Assembly: GCF_047663525.1 (NCBI RefSeq)
Contig: NC_092591.1
Span: 28,987,001-29,051,000, forward strand
Origin: Anas platyrhynchos
Lineage: Eukaryota > Chordata > Aves > Anseriformes > Anatidae
Reading direction: 5' to 3'
DNA: 64,000 nt
Below, one piece after another: positions 24,193 to 37,500 of the stretch. Position 1 is the first letter of the stretch, and each line of letters begins with the position of its first letter. Both the position numbers and the translations under genes were made by a program. Below the pieces are notes generated by a model that saw only the letters and a program-made list of their open reading frames with translations, was not told the DNA's origin and did not search any database.

Positions 24193-24325
24193 CCTTTCCC
24201 CTTGCTTTTCTCCTTCTTCCCTCCCTCCCTTCCTCCGCGGCGGCTGCGGCTCCTCCAGCTGTGGCTCCGGCTGGGGCTGTGGCGACGATGAGCGAGCCGT
24301 GCCGCTCAGGACCGATTTATTGCAA
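24193..24325 (-). promoter_or_regulatory. PHLDA2: PHLDA2 5'UTR and putative core promoter
   Basis: Read on the minus strand, the sequence just upstream of the start codon is GC-rich. It contains an AATAAATC block at about 24314-24321 that could act as a TATA-like element, which would place transcription start near 24290 and give a 5'UTR of roughly 100 bases. The element lies inside a CpG island. Transcription start is inferred only. Confidence 0.35.
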
Positions 24326-25162
24326 TGAATCAGCGCCGGCCGCCTTCCGGTGCCTCCCCCGGGGAGCCCGGCCCGCCGCCCCCTCGCCGCTCCGCCTCCC
24401 GCCCGCCCCCCCCGGGGCCGCGCTGCTCCGAAGCGGGGGGGCCCTGCGGAGACCCCACCACGCTTGGGTGCCCACCCCGGCTCGGCCGAGTCCCCAGCTC
24501 CTTGTTTTTTTGCGTCGTCCCCTGAAATCGCCGCCTTCGCCCCTTTTTTTCACCCCCCCACTATGCTAAACCCACTCCCCCCCCACTCGGGAAGGCTGCG
24601 TGGTTTGCCAGCCCTCAGCCCCACGGGGCAGGGACTGAAGCTGGGGCTTTAGGAGGCGAGGAGCAGGCAGCAGAAGCGAGCCCACCGTCCCTTCCCCTAG
24701 CACCCCATGAGTTTTGCCACCCTCTTTACACCCCACTCCGCTTCGCCCAAGCTGGCATTGCAGCAAGCGGCAACCTGGGTGGCTCACTTCTGCCGGGTTC
24801 GTGGCTGCCTTCAGCAAGGGAAAGGGTCCATGGTGGCATTTTCCAGACAAATGCCATTCTGGCCTGTAAAGCAGCAAAGTTCCTGCACAAACGACCCCTT
24901 AAAGAACAAGGGATTTCAGCTAGGTAGGATCAGAGCTTGATCCTAAGTTGAAATTTTATTATTATTTTAAGTAGGGCTCCCCAATGCACCAGGGAAGGGT
25001 CTTTGTGTGCAGGAAATGGGACACCACTTCAAAAAGAGACGAAACAGAAAAGGCAGCAAGCCGGGAGCATACAAGGAACATCTGGAGGAAAGCTCCCGGT
25101 TTGGAAAGCTGCAGGACGTGGCATGTTTGTGCACACCTTGCTTCAAAAGGTCCAGAAAATTG

Positions 25163-25226
<64 letters not shown>
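25163..25226. repeat. A-run plus (AT)n microsatellite
   Basis: Seventeen adenines followed by an uninterrupted alternating AT run of about 46 bases. It is long enough to extrude as a cruciform and to be length-polymorphic. Confidence 0.9.
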
Positions 25227-25229
<3 letters not shown>

Positions 25230-26102
25230 GCTTTTAAATGAAGCTCACATCTGTGGTGCAGGGTCAGCAGCCCGCTTTGGTGTTCGTCTTCCTGCTTTGG
25301 CTATCACCTAAGCAATCTTCTGTACTCATCCATCACATCAAAAAAATCAGAGCCTCAGCTGTCACAGCCTCCAGCTGGTTTGAGCACTGACCAACTCAGA
25401 ACACTGCTGGGAAAAAAAAAAAAATAAAAAATTGCTTACAGTGTAAAGAAAGGTTCTTGCAGCACTGGGACCCTGGTTTCCAACGTATGGCCACTATAAG
25501 AACTCTCCCCTTTTTATTAGCATGGGCTTGCTAAGTGGATAACCACATAAAAGGAAAGCCCAGTGCATTAAAATACCTTAATTCTACATGTATGTCTTTG
25601 GCATGGTGACCATGCGAAAACTGCATAAAGCAGGTCTTAATACTGTTTTGCCTTTACTGAGGCAGAGAGCAAAGCAAAGGTGACTCCAACTGACCCCAAA
25701 CCAGGCAGCAAAATACAATCACGGAACATTTCCTATGGGAGCACGTGTCAGGGAAGAACTGAGAGCTTCGGAGACCTCAGAGCATCCTGGCCTGGGAAAA
25801 AACTCCCACAGCTTGCACTGAAGGAGCACAGCCCTAGCCCTACCATGTGCTGCAGTGGCTGGTCTTTGTGTAGGAAAAAGCAAAAAGCCTATTGCTTTGC
25901 TTGGGAGAAAGGAAAGAAATGTGCATATTGACTCCTTTTAAAATAACACAGGTTAATAAATTAAGTGAGGAACTCACAACGAGTTTACAGTGGAGGGCTC
26001 AATTCATCTTCAGCGCCTGGAGAGAGAGTAAGAAATACAAGGCATGATCTTTCCAAGTGTCACGGAGCGGCTTGTGCACATATGGGTCTCCCTACTCTTA
26101 GA

Positions 26103-26160
26103 ATAAAACTAAAATAAACAAAAAATAAATAAAAATAAACAAAAATAAATAAAAATAAAT
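26103..26160. repeat. AAATAAAC/AAAAT-type simple repeat
   Basis: Imperfect tandem repeat built of AAATAAAC and AAAAATAAAT units. Confidence 0.8.
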
Positions 26161-27267
26161 CAGTTGGCAGTGCTAAGCACTGGGGAGGTAGTGGGGATGC
26201 AGCAAGGCAGGCAGCATGGGCAGCTCCAGGGCAATGCATCGGCATTCACATGCCAGAGCCTATTTCCACGTGCCCATCTCCCACTTTCAGCGTTCAGCAG
26301 AGATGCTGCTACCATCCTTTGCATCACCCTAAAGCAACTTCTGCTTTGGTAAGAACATTTTCAAAGCCAACATGGCACAGAGGTATGGTTTCAGCCCTCT
26401 CCCAAGTGATGGGAGGGTCGCTGGCTCTGCCATCGTGTGTGTTTCTTAATTCAGTGCATGCTCCAGACCAGGGATTTTGCTCATTGTTTCAGACTTTGGG
26501 GTTTCATATGCCTCCCCACTGGCCTGATGGCTCCCTCTGTGTTCAAGGGATGGGGCTCATGCTGAGGAAAAATGAAAAAAAAAGGGGGGAGGAGGGGCAA
26601 GGGGGAGGCTTAGTTAATTATCACCCCTGCAGCTCTCCCCACGCACCCTTTCATGGGGTCTTGAGTGGGATGTAGCAATGCACCCAGCTTGCCCAGGTCA
26701 GGATCTGCCCCCAAACACATCAGCCCTTACTCATGCTCTGCAGGGTATCAGCATTTCCACTGCTGTCATGCTGTTATTCCCATTGCCACTTAACTGTAAT
26801 TCCAGAGATGTGCACATCCCTGGCCTGGTGAGAGACCACCAATTCAGCTGGCATTACATCTCAGCAGCAGAAGGAAGTGGAGAATCGAGGCCATATGACT
26901 TTTTTTTTTAATTATAATGATTTCCTTTTATTTAAACATGACATCTGTAGGGGGAAAAGAGCCTGTTTACAGGCTTGAGGTTGTAATCCTGCCAGCTGAA
27001 GTCAATTAGTAATGGAGAAACATATGCTCTCGCATCATAAACTGCTGCCCTCCAAGTTTTATTATTTCTAGGAGCGGAGCTCTATCCACAGGCTCCTATA
27101 GATTAGTGAGTACCAGGTCCCCTGATAACTTGCATTAAAAAATAAAAAATAAGCTGCAGACTGAGGGTCTGGGTTACTACTGCAGAACAGTTGTGAGGAG
27201 CAGCATTTCTTCATGCTTTTCACATTTTTTTCCTTTGCTCATTTTTTCACATGCTCATATTCCTTAC

Positions 27268-27384
27268 TATATATATATATTAAATAATATATATTTATAT
27301 ATTTATATTATATATTATACATAACTTACATATAATATATATTATATATATGTATAAAACATATATATGTGTATATATATATAA
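27268..27384. repeat. AT-rich low-complexity tract
   Basis: Over 110 bases composed almost only of A and T with multiple self-complementary TATA runs and a few TG interruptions. Confidence 0.85.
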
Positions 27385-27874
27385 TGAGAACATTCCACAA
27401 GATACCCATGAAAGTCTTGCTTACAGTTTCTTACCATCCTCTCCCTTCACAAACCTCCTGGGACCACCAGCCTCCCCAACCCACCCTGGAAAAGTGCTGG
27501 GCACTGTTCCCTCTGTGGGGAGGACCCTGGAGGGGTCTCAGCAAGGCAGACAGAGGCCACCAAGGCAGCTTGTTTAATGATTGCAGCAAATGAAACGCAG
27601 CAGGGCTGGAGCTTTTCAGCTGGTTTGGGGGCTAATTTAAACAAGGGCGGCAGAGGAAGCATCTTTGCTCAATCTGTGAGGAGACTTTTTCATGCTGTAC
27701 GCAAGCCATGTATTAATCAGCAATATCACGTAGCCCCTGTTGCTTAATTTACTAATATTTATCTGACTAAGACTCTTTTTTCCTAAGCAGCTTGAAAATG
27801 TTTCGTCCAACTGACTCAGTGTGTTACCACTGTGTGTTGTAAACTGCCATGAAACAATCATGAGGGGCTGGGGG

Positions 27875-27906
<32 letters not shown>
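27875..27906. repeat. A-run
   Basis: About 32 uninterrupted adenines after a GGGG stretch. No attached retrotransposon is recognised. Confidence 0.85.
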
Positions 27907-27907
<1 letters not shown>

Positions 27908-30900
27908 CAGTCATTTCCAGTAATCTGGTCCTTCACTGGGCTCCCAGGGATGCATCCAAATAAGGGTGCTCCAACTCCAACTTGGGCACTGTAGGTCAGC
28001 GTAGTGGTTAGAAATGTGTGTGTTTGTGTTTATTTCTCTCCAGCAGTCATCTTCCTGGACGTGACCCTATGTGGAGCACGTTCTCAGCTCCTGGACATCA
28101 CGTAGGTGTTTAGTCTGGTTACAAAGGGGAAAAAAAAAGTCCCCCAAAGACGTTAGCCGGTCTCTTGAACGTTGGTCGTGTTTCTTGGGTCCTACCACCT
28201 AAGACACGGAACTTTGAATCTCGTCTCAAGCCCATGTGGGACCTGGATTAGGCCTGGTCTCCAGATCACAACTACCTTGAGATGTTAACCTGCATTTTGG
28301 GGGAGGACCCAGCCCCATGGCCTGGCTGCTGGGGACGGGTTGTGACTCAGTACTTCCCAGTAAATGAGGATTTTGGCTGAGGGCGTGGGAACACCAGTGG
28401 CTTTCCAAGTGCTGCCCTGAAATACACGGTATTTACTGGCCCCTTGGAGTGCCACAGATATTTGCTCATGTCTAATGAGCTCAGGAGATGGTTTAGGCTA
28501 CGGCTCATGATTTTAAAATGATGTGATGTTCCCAAGCCCTATCCTGGCAATATAAATATTTGGGAGATCTTTATTTTGCAGCAACAGTGATAAATGACTG
28601 AGACCTCGGCCCTGATTGATGCTGACACGCTCATTTCATACTAAGTCTACAGCACGCACTTACAAATCATGGCATTCAGGCTGAAATAGCCAGTTGTGCT
28701 TGCAGATAGTCTTTTATTACCCTGAGCTACAGCACTAGCATTTACTGGAGATTACGAAGAACTGGGCCTCGTAGTAGTAAGAAGGGAAATTGAAGGTCAC
28801 TGCTACCAGCAACCTGCCCTTTCTACTTTCAGTGATAAGGAAACTGCCTTTGAACCATCTCTTCCTTTTTTTTATCTACCTGGAGAGATGCTTCTCATAG
28901 GAAATCCACCTGGAAAGAGCTTCAGCTCTGATATTTTCTCTGGCATTTCTCACTCTGCCTCTTGTCACACACAGCGCTATGTCCCAGCCCTTTTGCTGGG
29001 TGATGCTGGTGCTCCTGCTGCAGGCTCTGTCCGCAGGCTCCAGCTGTGGGCATCAGCCCTCCCGAGGCCGTCACCTGGCCATGGTTCAGGAGGAGAGGTG
29101 CTGGGGCTGACAGAGCAGCACATAGGTGCATCCACAGATGCCTGTGCAAGTGGGGAGGAGAAGGACATCCCCCCAGATTCGCTGTCTAATGAATCATTGT
29201 ATTGAATATCAGGAGTTTATTCTCCAGTGTGGAGGCAATTGCAAAAATGCCAAACCCTTTGGCCAAGCAAAGCCACTTGGAAATGACCTTGAGTGTGTCC
29301 CACTTCCCCATGGTGTCCCTGTTGTGTCACCAACAGCCCCCCCTCCACCATGCTGAGGTTATACAGACGTGACAAAGCATCGCAGCCCAGAAAGCCCCAT
29401 AATGGAGACAAGGACAGAGTGAGACGTGCTCCTGGAGGCACTTCCAACAGGTCCAGTGCTGACAAATGTGTAGGAGTGGGATGTCACCACCCCACGTCAC
29501 ATCTGAGCCTGGCGTGTACTCCAGGTCCCCCCCCCCGGCTGTCCTGCCTGCCAATGAACGAGCTCTGTGCTTGGCGCATCCTCCCAGACATGCTTTTTGC
29601 TTTTCTCCATTTTTGTTTTGTTTTGTTTTGTTTTTGGACCAACAGTGAGTAAACTTTAAGGGTAAACATTGAAACGCATCACAAGCTCACTGAACCAAAA
29701 CATCAGCAAGCTCGGGGTGGGGGGGATGATGATGAGGTCACTTTACTGTCAAGATTTAGGCCACTTCCCGTCTCCAGCCAGGCTGGGGAGTGATCACAAA
29801 CAAAACCCTCAAGCACATCATTCCCAGCAGAGGCTAGGGGAGTGGGGGATGGGAGAGCTAATGTGACCTTCACCTGCTGCCTCTTCCCTACTGCTCCTCC
29901 CCGACCCAGGCCCATGGCCAGAGCTTCATCAGCATGGCCTGTGGTGGCCAAGGAGAGGATGCTGTGGTGAAACTCGTGTGGTGAAGTGTAGTCCCTCTTT
30001 CTATATATGTATTTACATTTATATATATATATGTGTGTGTACTTTATATGTGTTTTCTATGTATCAGCTTCAGGAGCTTCAAGGAAAACCAAAAACCATG
30101 GGAGAAAAAGGAGAAGGGGCATCAGCAATGTGCATTTCTCCAGTTTTGTTTGTTTTTCCCAAAGCTCACGTGCTGCTGATTTATGTTCCTGCTCCAGACA
30201 CCAGTGGGGTGGGAATGGGGTGGGTTCAACAGCCCCGAGCAGCAGCAGTTGGTGTGCATAAGCCCCAGGTGCCACCCAGTTTGCACCCATCGTTTGTGTT
30301 CGGCATCATAAGAGGGGGAGAACAGCAGCCCACCTATCACTCCAGTTAACCGTTCCTAATGAGGCCACCTCATAAAAATGGACTTGCTTTTCCTTCCCAT
30401 TGGTTACTCAGATCCTCTCATGTTTGAATGCCCAACCCCACCTTGGCAAATATTTGAAGGAGGTGTCACAGCCCTGAGTCCTGGGGACGTCCTGATGCAA
30501 CTCATAGTGGGCTCAGGGCTGGGACTGGAGAAAGTAAGCGATGAGCTTTGGGATGACGTTGTGCTCCTCCTCGCAGTCCCCATGCCACCCAGCTGAGTCA
30601 TGAGGTGGGAAAGGGAAAATGTAACTCATAAAATGTTGGGGAATAGTGGTTTTGTTTTTTTCTCTCATCTTTGGTGGCAAAGAGAAGCGAGCTGGCAGAA
30701 ACATCTGTGTGTTTTATGCTGACTTTTGTAGCCAAGCACAAGCCCAGTGACCTGGGTGGCATGGGGCAGGGAGCCTTGGCTGGGCTTTGCTTGCCGGGGA
30801 TGAACTGAAAATAAGCAGCCAGGGAAGGCAGCACCTGTGCTGGTGGCAGAGTCTGGCCCTGGCCCTCTGCCACCTCTCAATCTGGTCAAAGTTCCTGTGG

Positions 30901-33252
30901 GGTAGGGACTGCAGCCCCGGTGGGATGGGCAGGGAGGGGATCCATCACCTGGCCCAGAAGTAAGGGAGCTTTAAACACAGAAACTGTAATATCCTAGAAA
31001 TCCCTCAGTGCTGCACAGTCCAACACACTGGGCCAAATGTTGTAAAAGTTTAGCTATTAACCCCAAATTAGCAGCTTCATTTAGAAGAGGTTTCCTTTAG
31101 GGCAGCGCACATAGGGTAGAACTGAGCTGGCATTACTGCCTGCAGTGGGTTCAGTCCCAGCTTTTCGGGAGATGCTGTAACCAGAGGGGTTTCTACGGCA
31201 AGGATAAAATGCTGCTAATACCACATTTATAATAATCAATAATTAATAGAATTATCATGCTTATTAATTATGTTATTAATATACCACTCTTAAATTATTG
31301 TTGTTATTATTATTGAATGTTGCAACTATTGAGAATTTATTCAGGTCAGAGAGTGAGGCCGAACACTCCGGTCCCACTGGCTGGCCAGCCTTCGGAGCAG
31401 GGAAAAAAAAAAACCTCCGGATGGAGCAAAAGAAGTTAAGGCTCTTGGCAGGCAGCAGGGATGACTCAGGCATTCCTTCAGCCTTAGTGGGGCAAGAGTC
31501 AAAGTCACAGAACTGGACGGATTTCCCATAATTGGACAACCTTCGCCAGAAATGAACACTCAGGCTTGCATCAGCAGCGGCGAAGGCTGTGGCAGAGGTG
31601 CGGGTGGGACATGGGGCTAAAAAGTGGCTTTCAGTGCGAGTACCAGCATGGGCAGGACAAGGTGGTTTGGGCAGGGATCGAGCCTGGGCACACCTCCGTG
31701 ACCATGTGTGCTGGCTTATCCTGCTTTGAGATGGCCAAAAAGGAGTAAGTGGACAGCGAGAGCAAACCACCCCTGTGTCAGACATAGTGCCAAATAAGGT
31801 TGGAGGTTCTGACATTAAACCCAGATGGCCCAGGGCAGGACGTTTCATGGCCAAGGCCTCACAGGACACTGAAGAGCGAAGCTACATGAAAGTAGGAGGA
31901 GAAAGGTCTAGCTTCAGTGCGCCCATCTCCTTACATCTTCCCCACGAATGGTGGATGGAGGGCCCATTGGTTGCCCTGCCACTTCCAGGATAACTCATTC
32001 CCTAATTCCAGCCTTCCCTCCTGGCCGGGCGTTGTCTGCCACCTGTGACAATGTCCAAAGGCACTCTGTGGAGCTTCACCACCCAAGGTTTGTCTAAGCA
32101 GCCTATCAATCAGCGCCATTCAGCTCATGGCACCACCAGCAATCATCATCAAGGCCTGTGCTTGGTCAGTGATGAGGGAGAGCAGCAGTCACCCTGTGGT
32201 CACACCACCCTGGGACCTGGTCTTTTCGGGTCCAGCCGCCCCGTGAGCACATTTCTTTGCAGTGTGACAAGCCCATGGCCCGGCCTCGCCTTCTTGCACA
32301 GCCCAGAGCTGATAAGGGAGGGAGCGTGCCCCTTATCTGTGGTGACTCAGGGCCGCATTTCCCCTCCGCTTGCATTTCAAAGGCCGGCTGCCTCCTGGAT
32401 GGGAAAGCTGCTAAGTGTTGACCGAGGCCCGGAGGAGCTAAGCCACACCTGCTCTCAGAAATCCCCTTTTCTCAGGAACCACAGCCTCCGCTCAGCCTCT
32501 TATCGCCCACCACCACTCAGAGCCTTTCTCCCCTGTGGGACATTTTGCCTCAGCCCTGCTTATAACTGAGTGGTGATTACTTTGGTACAATTATTCTGGA
32601 AAAATGAATCCTCTCATATTGATAGTCGCCACGGTCCCACGGGGCACTGTGTTGCCATGGAGGAGAAACAGCCTCCCACAGGCAGTGTGCGCCCCGTGAG
32701 TCACTGCGGCCACACCGTGATAGGAGGAGGGGTGTTGAAGCCAAAGAAAAGTGCCCCTGATCTAGCAACATCTTCATCCACAACATTATTTCCAAGGTAG
32801 AGACTGCTCCCAGGACATGTCCTCTCCCAGAAGCCATTTATTTTTATATACATGCACAGGGGGCAGCACCATGGGAGCCCAGGACTGGGTCACCAACATG
32901 GTGGCCACATGTGCTGAGAACATCAGGCACCCCATGGTGACTGAGGTCCCATTTCTCTGGGGGATGCCCAGCAGATTGATGGGCTGTGGGGCACAGGAAA
33001 AACCTGTGATCCAGCCATAGCTGTAGAAGATGCTGGAGAAGACCTCAGGTTGTGCACAACAGGCTGCAGTCGACAAATGCTGTGGGCACTGAGTGGGGGA
33101 GGAAGCTTTTCTGGGGAGCTGGTGGCAGGCAGAGAGGAAAGCAGGGGAGGTTTTATCCGCCCCAGCCTTCCAAGGGTGGAGGCTGCTGGCTCGGCGCTGG
33201 CTGCTGGAGCCAGCCCAGCTCTCACATGTTGCTTCCATTCAGGCTTTCTTTG

Positions 33253-33270
33253 AAAAAAAAAAAAAAAAAA
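33253..33270. repeat. A-run
   Basis: Run of 18 adenines in the intergenic region. Confidence 0.8.
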
Positions 33271-33471
33271 GCAGGTTTCACTTCTCCTCGGTCAGAGGAA
33301 AGCAGCTCACTCGCCCATCTGGCACGCGGCTGGGGCGGCCGATCAGCAGAACCGGCGTGACTCAGCCCTCCCACGCACAGCCTGCGATACGGCCCCGGAT
33401 ATATTTGCCGAGCAGGTGAATCAATCATTGCACAGAAAGACCTTGGACCTTGCTTCCTTTCATTTCCTTCC

Positions 33472-33495
33472 TTTTTTTTTTTTTTTTTTTTTTTT
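33472..33495. repeat. T-run
   Basis: Run of about 24 thymines following a CTTTCC-rich stretch. Confidence 0.85.
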
Positions 33496-33701
33496 ACACG
33501 TGACCGTCCCTGGCTCCCTCTTTGGGGCTGGTGCGAGCCACCCCGGCGAGCCGCCTCCTCTCCGCTCCGTGCCTGCGCTGTCGGCATTGGGGAGATGGCT
33601 CCCACCTTTATGTCAGTGCCAGTTGGTGCCCGGGGGCCCCAATGAGCTCAGCACCCTGCAGCATGTGGGCGCACATCCCTGGGAGCTGCCAGCCCGGGAA
33701 T

Positions 33702-33770
33702 AAAATAAAATAATTTAAATAATATATATAAATAATAAATTAAAAAATAAAATAAATACATATATTTTGT
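33702..33770. repeat. AT-rich low-complexity tract
   Basis: AAAATAAT/AATATATA-type sequence of about 70 bases, nearly free of G and C. Confidence 0.8.
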
Positions 33771-34465
33771 AGCTCCTAATGGTGGGCCTGCTTTACTCTC
33801 AGGCCCTCACCTCCCCACCAGGAGCCCCCCCATGTTTTATCCAGGAGATGTTTCTGGGTTGTACTGTGTGTGTGGAGGGCTTGCTTTGCCTTCAGAGGGT
33901 TTTTCAGTTCTGATTTCTTTTTTTTCCCAAAGCTCTTCTCCGCCCCTTTGATGTGCTGCCTCCAACACCACAGAAGCCATTTGCAGCTTGCCTGGGGGTG
34001 CCAGGGCTGGTTTTAAGGCCCCAGTAGCATGGCCGGGGGACAGACAGCTCCTATCTGCTCCCATCGGCCCTCCCAAGCCCCCCAGATGCTCACACTGAAG
34101 GGCTGGGTTTGACCCCCCCCCAGATGTCCCACCCAACACCCTGGCATCGCCATGGGGCCACACTCACAGGGGGCCAGTCCCCCTTCTCCCCGCCCCACCG
34201 CCCCCTTTAATTAAAAATTGAAATCGCATAATTGCCTCTTCATTAAAGCCAATTAAAGCCCGGCTGACGAGGGAGGTAGGCGGCACATTTTGCAACTCGC
34301 CGCGGAGATGAGACAGCGTGCAGCGCAATTACGGTGTCTGTTTGCTTTGCCTCCATCCGACGGCCTCATCAGGGCTCGCTTTGAAAGCAGGCTTTGGGTT
34401 TGGAAGGTGCTGGCAAACCCCCGCACACTGGTCGGGCCAGCTGGTGGGAAAAGGAGGCTGGGCGG

Positions 34466-34509
34466 CCTTCTCCTCCTCCTCTTCCTCCTCCCCATCCTCC
34501 TCCTCCTGC
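34466..34509. repeat. (TCC)n pyrimidine tract
   Basis: Imperfect TCC repeat on the plus strand. It is the source of a long artefactual Ser/Arg-rich reading frame. Confidence 0.8.
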
Positions 34510-37500
34510 CCCAGCAGCTCCTTGTGCTGCAGGAAGGGGAGGGATGCAGGTGGATGGAGAGCAAGGCTTTGGGGCAGCATTGTCAACATCGCCCGCAGTG
34601 GGCTACTGCCATCCCAGCCACATCCTTCCTCATCCTCAAGCAGTGAGCACCACTTCTAATTAACACTTGGCCTCACTAATAGGGAGGTGGGAGCAGGGAG
34701 TGCTGCCCCCCGCCAGCATGTGGGGGGGTGCCGCCTGCAGCTCAGCCTTTTGCTCTCCATCCCTAGGCTCTAAAGCTACTGCTGGCTCCTGGGGGAGGCC
34801 AGGAGAGCCCAGGCAGGCTCAGTGCCCACACTGCTCGATCATGGGAACTGTGCTCAACCCGTGCTGGTGACCCCTGTGGAGGAGCCTTCTCCAGGCCTCA
34901 CAAGAGGAGGCAGCGCATTGCCCACAGCACGGCCCGGGGCGGCGGGAGGGAGGGCTCTATCACCTGTTTTCCTCAGGCAGGAGCTCCCGATAACAGCTCG
35001 GCCGCCTCCACAACCACAAGACTTTCCAGCCTGGTGAGCTCTACCAAGCCGGCAGCTGCAGACAAATGCATCTGAAACCCTGTGCTGCTGCTGCCAGAGA
35101 GCCCAGCTCCGAGATTTCCCCTTGTAATGCCAGCTGAAAAAAGCCTGGGCAAGCAACCCTTGCTAGCACTTTGTTGCACACACTGTGCTTGCCTGTATTT
35201 TGACCTGAACGGTGCTTATTAACCTTTATTTTATTTTACTTTTTTTTTGGTTATAATAATAGTCCAGAGTCCTTTGTAAGCAATCTTTCTTCAAAGATCT
35301 CTTTTTTTGATCTTTTCATAGGCTAAGCAACAATTCATCCTATATAAATCTGGGATTGAAAGGACATAATTTGTTGTTCCGTGCTTTTTTTGAAGCGGTA
35401 AGAGATGAAACAGCTCAGGGGAATGTCAGCACTGGTTATATCTTAATTGGTTTTTCTCTGCATCAAAATGCCTTGAACTATTCACTCGTGTGCAGCAGCA
35501 CTACATGACCTTTACAGCGAGTGCTCTGACTCTTCAAACAAGTTATAGCCCATCTCCCACCTTAGGTGTTTTCATTGTTAGTGGCTCTGACACTAATTTT
35601 GTACCCAGCCCTCTTCTTTCTGTCCAGGCAAATCAAAGACTTCCAAACGTGCCTTAAGCCAGGAGTGTAGAAAGGAAGAAGGAAGACTGCATAATTGGGT
35701 GAAATTAAAAAGAAAAAAAGGGAGTGGGGGGAGAACATTTCACAGCCTTTCCCTCAACCTACGCACCGGTTTTCCCCGGTGAAGAGGCTGCACGTGGCCA
35801 TCTTATGTTTCTGCTTCCCGACCCCAGAAACACTGTTCCTGCCCGCAAGTGTGAACTTCCCCCTGTTGGCCAAACAGACATTAATGCTAAAACACAGCAG
35901 AAAGTCCTTCCTTTCCCCTAAAAGATGGGAGAGTATGGACTCAGCAACTGCAGGGGTGCATTTGTTTTGTAAAGCCATCAGGTTATCAGCTCGCAAGGAA
36001 TAGAAAGACCAATGGCCCTTCTTTTCATCAGCAGCATCATGTTATGCTGTTCAGTTCCTGCCCCAAGCAGGGGCAAGTTATTATCACACATATCTATATA
36101 TGTCTATATGTAGAGAGATTTTCCTTTGGGCCATATTGCGTAATGAGCAAATTCCTTTCCAACCTGCTTCCCTTCAGCCCTCTCCTTAAGCTGGGCCGGG
36201 TCTGGTATCGGTGATGCTAACTTGCAAGAGCTGGGGGCAGGAAGAGAGGAAGGGCTGAGCTAGTGAGAGGGCACATTATTGCTGCAGACAGTTTATTTTG
36301 GAAAGGAAAAATTGCTAATAGGGCTTTGTTAGTTGTTGTTGGTTTAGTTTTGTTTTTTTTTTTCAGCCCAGGACTGTTAGCAGGAAGGTTGGTATGAGCT
36401 CTGGCAACCAGAGCACGCTCTCGCTGGGTTGTATTCACCTGGTTTGGCATCCCCACAAGGCGTCCGGATTCCCACGGTAAAAACCGGAGGGTAATGAAGC
36501 TTGTGCAAGAGGCGAGCGCTGCTGGGTGGAGCACGCGCTCGCTTGTGTAATGGTGAGATGAACGAGCAGAGAGGAGAGCCGGTCTGGAAACAAAGCTGGC
36601 ACTGGGCGAACAGCTCAGCCTTCATTCACAGAATGCTTCATTAACAGCACAGAGTGACTTCGCTAGTTATTTTCCCTTCCTTTGAATGCTTGTCAAACCT
36701 GAGTGACTTACAGCGCTTATTGTCCCTGGCCTACGAGAGGCTGGAGGTATTTAGGACAGCAGTGCGAGCGCATGGAAAAAGCCCTGCCTGCTGTTAGCGG
36801 TATGGCCGCGACCTGCCTGGGGAAGGCGGCTCTCCTGCACACAGGTCACGGTATGGTGACAGCTGGGCACAAAATCAGCTCCCCCCAGTAAGGGGCAGAC
36901 AGTGAAGAAGCATGAACGCAGCACTTTTATTTATTATTAATTTAGTTATTTATTACATATTACAGGAAGCTTGCTGAGAAATGCTTTGCAAGAGGCAATC
37001 TCCATGGTCTCCAAAAGCTGACTGCAGCCTCTTGGTGGCCACTAGGACCCACAGGACCGGGTGAAGTCAGCGACTCCAAGACTTTGGAGAACATCACGTG
37101 TGGGAGAAGCCAGCCTCTCCTCTAGCCTGCCTAAACCACGGCTTGTGCCTATGGGCTCAGCTAGAAAGGCTGCTTGTTTTCTAGCTGAGCTGTAATTATT
37201 TCCAAAAGGGATCAGGCTAAGACGCTTCAGAAAAAAGTGCAAATCTCAAGCACGAGTTCATAAGGTTATGTGCTAACTCAGTGTGACTTTAGGCAGCCAG
37301 AGCATGTCTTACATCTCAAGCTTGCCTTCTGAATCACCAAATTCGCAAAGAACAAGCAATTTCCTTGTGCCGTAACCAGTCTGACCTCTTCTTACACGCT
37401 CTTCTCTGGCTCAGGCCTCCTCAGGACTTGGCTGTGCTGAACTGGCTTCCTTCAGGAGACCTTGCTGGCTTGAGGAACTGCCGTCAAGGCAGCATTTCCC

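Larger units (their letters stand above)
23640..24470. promoter_or_regulatory. CpG island over PHLDA2
   Basis: CpG dinucleotides and G/C runs are clearly denser here than in the flanks. The island covers the whole PHLDA2 coding exon and its upstream region, including G-rich tracts near 23770-23800 and C-rich tracts near 24340-24430. In mammals this promoter is methylation-controlled through the distant KvDMR1. Nothing in this sequence shows whether that applies here. Confidence 0.75.

Noticed and set aside
23587..24291. 234-codon open frame on the plus strand over PHLDA2
   Set aside because: Antisense shadow of the PHLDA2 coding exon. The PHLDA2 frame is the one with conserved residues.
31276..31869. 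197-codon open frame on the minus strand in the intergenic region
   Set aside because: Includes an Asn run from an ATT repeat and has no conserved motif, promoter or splice context.
34253..34646. Arg/Ser-rich frames around the TCC repeat
   Set aside because: Produced by reading a pyrimidine repeat in different frames.
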